From the IMG/VR virus record IMGVR_UViG_3300046306_000015, positions 1 through 28,226 of that record: a stretch of 28,226 bases of DNA. One strand, 5' to 3'. Below, in pieces: positions 15,406-23,400 of this stretch. A model generated the notes under the pieces. It saw only the letters and a list, made by a program, of their open reading frames with translations. It was not told where the DNA came from and ran no database searches. The translations under genes and the position numbers were made by a program. Each line of letters opens with the position of its first letter. The stretch's first letter is position 1. Source of the DNA: a virus.

Positions 15406-16916
15406 TAAACCGAACCCTATCAACTTACGCGCATACCAATGCCCTATGCACCCCAACTGACGCATTCGTATCTATCGGTGACGGTTTGGAAGTAATGCTA
15501 CCGGTGGGTGCAAAATCAGGTGACTCCTGGCTCATCACCATTGAGCACTTCAAAACTCCCACCCCGCTCACCCACACAACTCAAGGTAGGGAAACCTACA
15601 TAACCAGCTCAGCCGAACTCCTTTCCCAACTCCAAGGCAATCTTGTCTCCTGTCCAAACGACACTAAGCAAACCTTCAAACACCACAACCGCGAACCAAT
15701 CTCCCAGCCGAATCACCGCTCGGACATGTTGGTATCATTCTTCAACCACCTCTTCCTAGTCAAGGGTCGCACACTCTGGTGGACCGACTTAGACAATCCA
15801 TTTGAATGGTCACCACACCCACACAACGAGGCCGACTTCCGCATCATTGAGTGGGAGACAGAGAACGCCACGGGACTAGTCCGAGCAGCTGATAAACTAT
15901 ACCTCCACTTCCCAAATGCCATTTACGAAGTAACCTACGTGGGTAAACCCGCCATTGTCACCATCGTGGCAAAGGTCCACGGTATTGGCTGCATAACACC
16001 AAGAGCTCTCGTCGTCCACAACACAGTCCAGTTCTTCATCGGCACCGACAGTTTCTATGCTTGGTCTCCAGAAACCGGCCTAGCCTCAATTGGACAAGAT
16101 GTGTGGAATCGCTTCATATCCCAACGTGGTCCACTGTCTGAAACCTGGGCCTACATCGACCAGCGGAATAATGAAATCTGCTGGGTGTCCGGTCCAAACA
16201 CCTGGGCCTTCAACTTCATCGAAAAGCATTGGCAAAAATACTCAACTGACGGTATCCTCTCCCACACCAGTATGCCATGGCAAAGTCCTGTCGGGTCGGG
16301 GCCAACAATTGGCAAGGACCAAATCGACGGATTGGAGAATCTGTGGGTGACAGATGGTGTGGTGTGTAGGGAGGCAAGAGCGGGTGATGATATTAGTCAA
16401 TGTGCTGTGATGACACAACCGTATTTGGAAAGCGATGATATCACCTACGGGGACTTACACTTCAGTAAACGATGCGATCTGGTCATGCTCGACATGCGGA
16501 CGGACTTTCCGTGGCTGGGTGTGCGGGTGCTGTTGAGTGGGCGTGACTTTGTAAGCCACCCTAGCCAGTGGGTTGATTGTGGTTTGTGGACACAGGAACT
16601 ACCCGGCAAGCAGGTTGATTTCAAAACTGTAGCGGGTAAGGTTTTAAAATTCCGTTTCGAACTAGTTGATTCATTGCATTGGGATGGGCTGTTACCCAAC
16701 GGTGGGCTGTCATTAAATGGCAAAGCTCTTGACGTTGCGGATGGTGAGATTACCATGGACGGAAGTAGGAACGACTTCCGTGGGAGACAATTTTTACAAC
16801 TTGACGGTACACAGACGATTGGGCAAACCTCGGAGGTGATGCTTGGCTATGCGGAACTAAATGCATGGGGTGAACGTATTGATTTACCACAAACTTTAAT
16901 CGGACCAGATAAATGA
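15402..16916 (+). CDS. Tail nozzle part 2 (T7 gp12-like)
   Basis: A 504-residue beta-rich protein with nozzle beta-propeller traits: LVSFFNHLFLVKGRTLWWTDLDNPFEW, then VQFFIGTDSFYAWSPE and IGQDVWNRFISQRG, a block typical of the central part of podovirus tail nozzles, and NNEICWVSGPNTWAFNFIEKHW. The C-terminal third is a second beta domain. It forms the tip tube that contacts the host surface and gates DNA release. Both ends overlap neighbours by ATGA (15402 and 16913). With the preceding gene the nozzle totals 934 residues. Confidence 0.7.
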   Translation: MINRTLSTYAHTNALCTPTDAFVSIGDGLEVMLPVGAKSGDSWLITIEHFKTPTPLTHTTQGRETYITSSAELLSQLQGNLVSCPNDTKQTFKHHNREPISQPNHRSDMLVSFFNHLFLVKGRTLWWTDLDNPFEWSPHPHNEADFRIIEWETENATGLVRAADKLYLHFPNAIYEVTYVGKPAIVTIVAKVHGIGCITPRALVVHNTVQFFIGTDSFYAWSPETGLASIGQDVWNRFISQRGPLSETWAYIDQRNNEICWVSGPNTWAFNFIEKHWQKYSTDGILSHTSMPWQSPVGSGPTIGKDQIDGLENLWVTDGVVCREARAGDDISQCAVMTQPYLESDDITYGDLHFSKRCDLVMLDMRTDFPWLGVRVLLSGRDFVSHPSQWVDCGLWTQELPGKQVDFKTVAGKVLKFRFELVDSLHWDGLLPNGGLSLNGKALDVADGEITMDGSRNDFRGRQFLQLDGTQTIGQTSEVMLGYAELNAWGERIDLPQTLIGPDK

Positions 16917-17371
16917 TTACAATCAAAGAAGTTACGGATATTGAACAACTCACCATACTGATGCCACTCTTCATCGAAGGCTACCATGCAATGAACAAGA
17001 AGAAGAAGGTGTTTGAAGTGGATGAAACTGGGTTTGTCAGAACACTGGTCGGGGTGCTCAACACCCAACCGTCTAGTGGAATACTAGTAGCCTTTGATGA
17101 CTTCACCCCGGTTGGGTATGGAGTGGCCTTCGATGAAACACCAGCATTTGCCACCAAGCGGGAGTTGTTGCTGTGGGCATTGTATGTCAAGCCAGCATAT
17201 CCGGGGACGCTAGTGATCCAACTGTTCGACGCCGCGAAACTGTTGGCGGCACAGCGAGGCTACGAGGTGCTGAAAGCTTTTAACTCCAGATTCACTGGCG
17301 GCATGTTCCGCCTGTTTGAAGGTAAACTGGGAATGCGTAGAAACCGAATCCAATTTAATTATAACTTATGA
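16913..17371 (+). CDS. GNAT-like acetyltransferase fold protein
   Basis: A 152-residue protein with the layout of a GNAT acyltransferase: N-terminal beta-alpha pair (MITIKEVTDIEQLTILMPLFIEGY), a central strand (SGILVAFDD...PVGYGVAFDE), the VKPAYPGTLVIQLFDAAKLLAAQRGYE acetyl-CoA region, and a C-terminal strand. The usual R/Q-x-x-G-x-G/A loop is not clear (KPAYPGT instead), so activity is uncertain. GNAT-like genes are known between tail and internal-protein genes of many podoviruses, sometimes as fused domains; their role there is not settled. Both ends overlap neighbours by four bases (ATGA). Confidence 0.65.
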   Translation: MITIKEVTDIEQLTILMPLFIEGYHAMNKKKKVFEVDETGFVRTLVGVLNTQPSSGILVAFDDFTPVGYGVAFDETPAFATKRELLLWALYVKPAYPGTLVIQLFDAAKLLAAQRGYEVLKAFNSRFTGGMFRLFEGKLGMRRNRIQFNYNL

Positions 17372-18435
17372 GTGCAGGAGGATCAGTAGGTGGTGGAAAC
17401 ACCAAGTTTGAACGTAAGGGAACTGTGGCAACGTCTAGTTGGCGCGACTTGACAGACGGGCAGCATAACAAGTTCAACAAGGCGTTCGGCAAGATCGACG
17501 ACGGGGATCATAATTCAGACAAGGTTCAAAAAATGTTGAACGCTCGGATGGATAATGGGTATGACCAATTGCCAAACCGAGGTGCCTTGCAGTCTCTGAT
17601 TGGTGCAAACTTGCCGAACAAGGCTGTGCCCGGACAGGCGAGCTTAACAGCCCAAGCAGGGGTTAATCCATACACCACTGACTACGCGGATAATACCTTC
17701 TCTGCATATACCGATCAAGTTCTGCGGTCTATCGGTCAGGCTCGGAGTGGTCCAATGGCAACTCGTGGCGGAACTGCCGCACAGGGTTACATGATGAGTG
17801 ACGTTGTTGGTCAACTTGGGCTAAACCGCCAAGACGTGTTGGCTAAGAATCGACAAGCTGATGCAGGTATCCAACAGCAAGCGGCAGGTCTACTGAGTCA
17901 GGAGCGAAGCCAGATGAGCCAAGTTGCACAGAATGGTATCAACACTGGGTTTGGTGGGTATTTCAACTCACTACAGGATCAGCAGTCTGCTGGCAGTCTG
18001 GCAAGTGAACGTGCTAAAATGTATGCCGATCTTGTACCTGCGTTTACTAATCTAGCCAGTCGAGTGCACGGGACGGAGAAGAACGACCTACACGGGACTG
18101 GCGCACAAACCAGTAGCAGTGTTGGCGCTGGTATGCAAGCCTGCTGTTTCATCTTCCTAGAAGCCTATAATGGGACATTACCAGAATCCGTTCGGTTGTG
18201 CCGCGATAAGTTTGCACCGGAATGCTCTGCCCGCAGAAGGGGTTATATTTTGACAAGTAAGTGGTTGGTTCCAGCGATGAGGGTTAGCAGTATAGCCCGG
18301 ACGCTGACCAATCATTTACTTGTTAAACCGCTCACGTATTACGGCGAGTGGTTACACGGTCGGAACAAACTCGGCTGGGTCGCTTGGCCTGTTAAGCAAG
18401 CTTGGTTTACACTTTGGAAACAATTAGGAAAGTAA
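17368..18435 (+). CDS. Internal virion protein with CFI-type C-terminus
   Basis: A 355-residue protein in two parts. Residues 1-255 are Gly/Gln/Ala-rich and helical (ADAGIQQQAAGLLSQERSQM; SLASERAKMYADLVPAF), as in ejected inner-core proteins. Residues 257-355 form a distinct domain beginning ACCFIFLEAYNGTLPE (Cys259/260), then RLCRDKF, an RRGY motif and a Trp/Leu-rich end (WLVPAMR...KPLTYYGEW). This follows the pattern CFI..A..G....VR..RD known from the C-terminal CFI-box type domains of secreted or virion proteins of phages and bacteria. Its biochemical role is unknown. It overlaps the GNAT-like gene by ATGA. Assignment as an ejection protein is by position. Confidence 0.62.
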   Translation: MSAGGSVGGGNTKFERKGTVATSSWRDLTDGQHNKFNKAFGKIDDGDHNSDKVQKMLNARMDNGYDQLPNRGALQSLIGANLPNKAVPGQASLTAQAGVNPYTTDYADNTFSAYTDQVLRSIGQARSGPMATRGGTAAQGYMMSDVVGQLGLNRQDVLAKNRQADAGIQQQAAGLLSQERSQMSQVAQNGINTGFGGYFNSLQDQQSAGSLASERAKMYADLVPAFTNLASRVHGTEKNDLHGTGAQTSSSVGAGMQACCFIFLEAYNGTLPESVRLCRDKFAPECSARRRGYILTSKWLVPAMRVSSIARTLTNHLLVKPLTYYGEWLHGRNKLGWVAWPVKQAWFTLWKQLGK

Positions 18436-18439
18436 TATT

Positions 18440-18976
18440 ATGCCACTACCACCACTACTCGCATCCCTTATTGCAGGGTCAAACATGAAGCAAGGCACCG
18501 GACAGAGTGTTGCACTCCTCGGACAGGAAGCCCGGAATCAAGACCTGTCCGGGTTAATGAACATGATGCAAGGTTCAGGTTCGGCGAGTGCCGCCAGTCC
18601 AGCACTCCAAACACAGCAACAGTCAATGCAGGCACCACCGCAACCGCTAAGTGACATCTCCTTAGGTCCTGACGGTATCCCAACAAACGACAGCAATGTG
18701 CTACCGCCAATTGGTGCAATCAACCTTCAACAGCAAAATGCAGCCCAAGGCACTTTTGCTCGGCCGCCCCAACCTGGGTCAATACCAATGAGTGGCGCGG
18801 TCCAGCAGCAACCAGCACCTTACGTGGACAATCGTAAGTGGGGCGGATTGGTTGGTGGTGATGTGAACCACCCGAATGGGTTGGTCCGTATGTCACAGGG
18901 GTATGAGAATGGGGGGTTAGCCGGTGCACTTGGGTATCTGATGACCAACATGGACAAACAACAAACTATTAGGTAA
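18440..18976 (+). CDS. Gln/Pro-rich internal virion protein
   Basis: A 178-residue low-complexity protein. It has a short hydrophobic start (MPLPPLLASLIAGSNM) and a long Gln/Pro/Ser-rich centre (residues about 50-130), probably disordered. The C-terminal block is more ordered and Gly/Asn-rich (KWGGLVGGDVNHPNGL...YENGGLAGALGYLM). No family is recognised. It begins five bases after the preceding stop and ends one base before the next start, so it is part of the same translational unit. By position it is one of the small proteins of the inner core or DNA-ejection apparatus. Confidence 0.6.
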   Translation: MPLPPLLASLIAGSNMKQGTGQSVALLGQEARNQDLSGLMNMMQGSGSASAASPALQTQQQSMQAPPQPLSDISLGPDGIPTNDSNVLPPIGAINLQQQNAAQGTFARPPQPGSIPMSGAVQQQPAPYVDNRKWGGLVGGDVNHPNGLVRMSQGYENGGLAGALGYLMTNMDKQQTIR

Positions 18977-18977
18977 T

Positions 18978-20468
18978 ATGAGTGATTCAGGAGGAATGAG
19001 TATAATTGACCCGTATAGGCCAAATCCCACAAATGGTGTTGGTGCTATGCAAGGGATGGCACAGTTTGCAATGAGTCAAGAAGAGTTGGCGAAAAGGCAA
19101 GGGGAGGCTGCACTTGCACAAGCAACTAGGCAGTATTTGGCCCGTATGATGGGACTACCTGAGGGGGTTGACCCTGGCAAAATACAGGAGTATAATGGGG
19201 AGTCACAGAGACAAGAAGCTTTTCGGGGACAGGAAACAAGAGCGAAAACACAGGAAACAAGAGCGCAAGGACAGGAAACAAGAGCGAAAACACAGGAAAC
19301 AAGAGCGCAAGCCCAGGAGACTAGGGCGAAAGGGGATGCTGCGCTAGAACATGCAACAAGGCGGTATTTGGCCCGTGTAATGGGACTACCTGAAGGGGTT
19401 GACCCTGGCAAAATACAGCACTCCAATGGGGAGTCACAGAGACAGGGAGTAGTTCGAGGACAGGAAACAAGAGCGCAAGGACAGGAGACTAGGGCGCAAG
19501 CCCAGGAAACAAGAGCGCAAGGACAGGAAACAAGAGTGCAAGGGGATGCTGCGCTAGCACAAGCAACTAGGCGGTATCTGTCTCAAGTAATGGGACTACC
19601 TGAGGGGGTTGATCCAATAGCGGTGCGGCAGTCCAATGGGGAGTTACAGAGGCAGGGAGCCTTTCAAGGACAGGAGACTAGGGCGCAAGGGGAGTATGAT
19701 AGGACCGGGGCAGATAGACAGAGTGCGCTGAACTATGTCGACCAGTTGCCAGAACAAAAAGACCCAGCACTGGAGGCATTCCGTAAAGCCGGTGGGGTAT
19801 TTGGTGCTAAGGAACTTGCAGCACTCATGGGCAGTGATTACACAAATAAGGGTGCTTTGGATACAAGACACCGAATGAACCTTGATGACAATATCGCGAA
19901 AGCGAGTCAGGAGACGAACAGGTTGATGCAGCAAAATGGGTTTGACTTGGAGAAGGAGAAACGCAGTAAGTTGTTGCGAGATGAAGAGAACAAGAGGAGT
20001 CAGGCAGCAGCAGACATGTTGGTTTATGATCGTAATCCTGTGGGGGTTATTGGGATGAATCCTAACCTGGCTGGGACGCCTACTGTGGGTGATAAGGTTG
20101 ATCAGTATCATAACAGACAAGACGAAGCTAAGGCGGTAAAAGATAATGAGGAAGACAAGAGCAGGTATAGGCCCAAACCGGGGGATACTGGCGATTTCCA
20201 AGAAGACCCGAGATTGCCGCAAGCACGCATTAATCAGCAGTTCCCAAACATGCAACCAATTGACATCGTTCGACAGACGATTCTAAATACTGAGCATCTG
20301 GGGGGAGATCGCGTGTGGAAGGACGTGCGAACAAAGTATCCGGAACTGTATGACGAAGCTTGGAGACAAAGGCAGGAGGAGCTTAGGGAACAAAAAGTGC
20401 AAACGCTGCTGGAGTATATAAGGCAGCCACCGGTTCCGCCAAACCCCAAAAGCGTCCACGGTTTGTAG
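18978..20468 (+). CDS. Virion protein with nested tandem repeats
   Basis: A 496-residue, highly charged helical protein. Residues 43-84, 120-161 and 190-231 are three copies of a 42-residue block (centre GLPEGVDP). They are separated by 7-residue repeats of the type QETRAQG: five after block one (85-119), four after block two (162-189) and one after block three (232-238). The remainder (240-496) is Gln/Glu/Lys/Arg-rich helix with a Pro-rich end. Residues 1-42 are mixed (MSIIDPYRPNPTNG...). It is between the Gln-rich small protein and the giant ejection protein. Long, low-complexity helical proteins in this place are usually ejected with the genome. The heptad units are ideal for extended coiled coils, but the biochemical role is unknown. 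Confidence 0.65.
   Translation: MSDSGGMSIIDPYRPNPTNGVGAMQGMAQFAMSQEELAKRQGEAALAQATRQYLARMMGLPEGVDPGKIQEYNGESQRQEAFRGQETRAKTQETRAQGQETRAKTQETRAQAQETRAKGDAALEHATRRYLARVMGLPEGVDPGKIQHSNGESQRQGVVRGQETRAQGQETRAQAQETRAQGQETRVQGDAALAQATRRYLSQVMGLPEGVDPIAVRQSNGELQRQGAFQGQETRAQGEYDRTGADRQSALNYVDQLPEQKDPALEAFRKAGGVFGAKELAALMGSDYTNKGALDTRHRMNLDDNIAKASQETNRLMQQNGFDLEKEKRSKLLRDEENKRSQAAADMLVYDRNPVGVIGMNPNLAGTPTVGDKVDQYHNRQDEAKAVKDNEEDKSRYRPKPGDTGDFQEDPRLPQARINQQFPNMQPIDIVRQTILNTEHLGGDRVWKDVRTKYPELYDEAWRQRQEELREQKVQTLLEYIRQPPVPPNPKSVHGL
19104..19691 (+). repeat. Nested repeat: 126-base blocks and 21-base units
   Basis: DNA of the repeat region: blocks at 19104-19229, 19335-19460 and 19545-19670 (126 bases each), with 21-base units in between: five copies (19230-19334), four (19461-19544) and one (19671-19691). 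The 21-base units are nearly identical at DNA level (AGGAAACAAGAGCG words), pointing to recent copy-number change. The gene stays in frame throughout. Confidence 0.9.
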
Positions 20469-20494
20469 AAACTAACTAAAACAAAACCAAACTT

Positions 20495-23400
20495 ATGCCA
20501 ACGACACAACTTCCATTTGACCAGATTAAAGCAATCCACGACCGTGCGATTGCAGATGGTTCACCATTGGGTAAATTAGACCTTGCTGGATTTTCCAGTG
20601 AGATGCAGAAAGGAGACCAGCATAACGATTGGTCTGCTGGACATGGGGCAGATAATATAATAGGCACTGTGTCTAGGGGTATTGACTCCGGTATTGCTGC
20701 GACAAGATTGCCAGACCTGACAGGGGCAGTAACCGGGTTTATCGGTTCCGGTGCTGATGCACTAGGTGGCAGAACAGACCAGCACTATGAGCAGCTTGCT
20801 CGTAGTGTTGGTGAAGGACTGCCACGAACACTTGCCGATCTTGGTTTGATCATGGGTGGTGGTGCGCTGAATGCCGCGGCGGTGCTTGCGGCAGGTCCAA
20901 CCGGCGGTGCTTCTCTTGCCGCCCTTGCACCCGGGTATGCCATGATGGGCGCTGGTGTCGCTGATGCTGGTGTGAAGGGCTACTCGGATACGAACTCGGT
21001 GAAACAGGGACTTACGAGTGCAGCGCTCACAGCACTTGCACCTTCCATAGCCAAGGTTGGTTCGGCTGCCGGTATCGGCATTATGGGTAAGTTTGCGCCC
21101 AAACTAGCTACCTCCGGAGCAGCACGCGTCGCCGCTTCGCAGATTGGCCAAGAAAGTGCATTCCTCGCATCCGACGCGGCGGACATGACGTTCAACGGAA
21201 ATGAGTTTACGATGGACAATGTGTTTGCTAGTGCGATTGGGAATATCGCAATGTCGCCACTTATGGTGCAGGAGGGTAGAAGCGTTTACAGGAATACACC
21301 GAAGGCAGCTGCCAAGACTTGGACACCCGAAATGGGTGCTGACCAGTCCGTGTTGGGTGGTGCAGCAAACAACCTAGGTCGCTTGACTGACTACCTCCTG
21401 GGCTCCCCTGACCAAGATGTGCCAAGTTTTGTCCACAATGCTGGTGGACTACACCAAGCATTGGAACTGACTGGCCTTGATCCTGCCGGGTTAGCACCTA
21501 TGCAAATGATTAGCTTACTGGGTAAAAGGCGGCAGGGGAAGGAACTGGTTCAACGGCTGGGGGAGAATACACCTGCGGAAGCAATTCACCCTGAGTTGAT
21601 CAAAAAAGCAGGAGAGTTGCTGCAAACTGATGACGGTAGTTTGGTGTCGAGTATTAGGTTGTTGCAAACCGCGAACGCATTCACTCGTGAACGACAGGCG
21701 ATTGCTGGGTTACAAACACAGATGGACCAAAATGTGAACCAAAATAGGTTACGCATGTCAGTGGGTGGCGAGCAGCTTGGTCCACAGGAGCAGTTATTGC
21801 TGGGGAACCGGCAGAAGAACGAGTTGATGGTGCACCCAACGGCACGGACCAAGGAGCAGGCAGCACTAGCGCAGTTTGATCCTACCGATCCTACAATAAT
21901 GGATTCGGCAGTTGGTCAAGCCGGTGCAGAGCAGGCTAAACAAAAACTAGACAGCACGGTTGCAAATCGCAAGCCGTTGAGTATGCAGGAGAAGTTTGGG
22001 TACGAGCAGGGGAAAGCTATGGGTGCTAGTCCGTTTGATCCCGCACAGCAACCCTATGAGAGGAACATTGCACTTGGGGAAGCTCCGATGGGAGTGAGAC
22101 CGCAAGCGGTGAAGGGAAAATTAGGGAATGAGTTTCCGGATACTAGACAACAGAATTTAACTGGCCTTCGTCCTGAGGCGGTGAAGGGGAAGACAGGGGA
22201 TGTGCAAGCCAGGAGTGCTGTGCCGGAGTTTAGTCGGGTTGGTGAGGAACCAACCGGAGCTGACTCACAAGGCTTCTTCACCACCAAGTCTTTGGGCACT
22301 GAACTTGAACGGCTAAACACCATTGAGGCAACACCAGAAATGGCACAAGCACGGTTGATGCAGAAGGTTAAGAATAAGGTGCAGGAACATGTGGATGGTG
22401 CACAGATGCCGGAGCAGCCTGCAGGGAGTATGCACAATGGTGATATGACAGAATTGTATAATCAGCGAGCACCGAAGTTTAAAGACCTAACTTTTGAGCA
22501 GTTTCTTGGTGAGGTGAAGCAGCACTACATGAAGGATGCCGTTTTGGAGTATGGTGCTAACTCAAGAGGGTTTCAAGAACTAGGCGGCGCTGAGGGTTGG
22601 GGTGGCAGACAGTCTGAAAGAGTCCTTGCACTTGATTCAGCGTTTCATCACTTTGGTGAAACTGCTCCTAAGTTGCTGCACCGGGAGGCTCATCAGGAAA
22701 GTTTGGCTGGGTTGAAAGTAGGTGATGAGTTTAATCCTAATCGATTTACATCCTCTAGCACCAAGAAAGCTGTAACAAAATCCGGAACGTTCACCAACCC
22801 GGAAGAGAGCATTCAAGTGACTATTAAAACAAAGGGTGACATTAAGACCATTGATATGGATAAGTTTTACCAGCAGCACGCAACGGGTCGGTTTGCCGGC
22901 CGTGTTGATGAAGGTGAGATACTGTTCCCACGGAATACTAAATTTACTGTAGAGAGTATAAATGGTAGGAAGTTTGTTTTGAAAGCAAGTAATGGTGCAC
23001 AAGAAAAAGCACCTCTCAGCGGTGGGTTGCAACTAATGTCCCGTGCGTTTGATGCGATGGGTTTGCATCCGACTCACAAAGCGTCACACATGGAGGTAGC
23101 CGAACGGGTGCTGGGTATGTTCAACACCGGTGCTATCTTCGGTGATACCAACCATCCGGATAATGGTGTGCTGGGTGCATTTTATGGAGTACCTTCGATT
23201 AAGTCTGGGTTTACTCGATTGTGGCGGGCTGAGGTTGGTAAGACTGATGGGCCGGTTCCAGACTGGATGAAAGGCGCACCTGAGCAAGCAGAAATGGCAA
23301 ATGTTTCTGGTCGGTGGTTTTATAAAACTCGACAAGAAGCACAGTCACACATAGAAACACTTGATGGCGGTAAAATGTCTTACCTTGACGTACCTACAGA

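Noticed and set aside
19230-19544. 21-base repeats considered as a CRISPR array
   Set aside because: Units are contiguous without unique spacers, lie in frame within a gene and encode QETRAQG; they are protein repeats.
19644-20255. 203-residue frame on the - strand
   Set aside because: Antisense to the repeat protein gene; product is Leu/Ile/Cys-rich without domain features.
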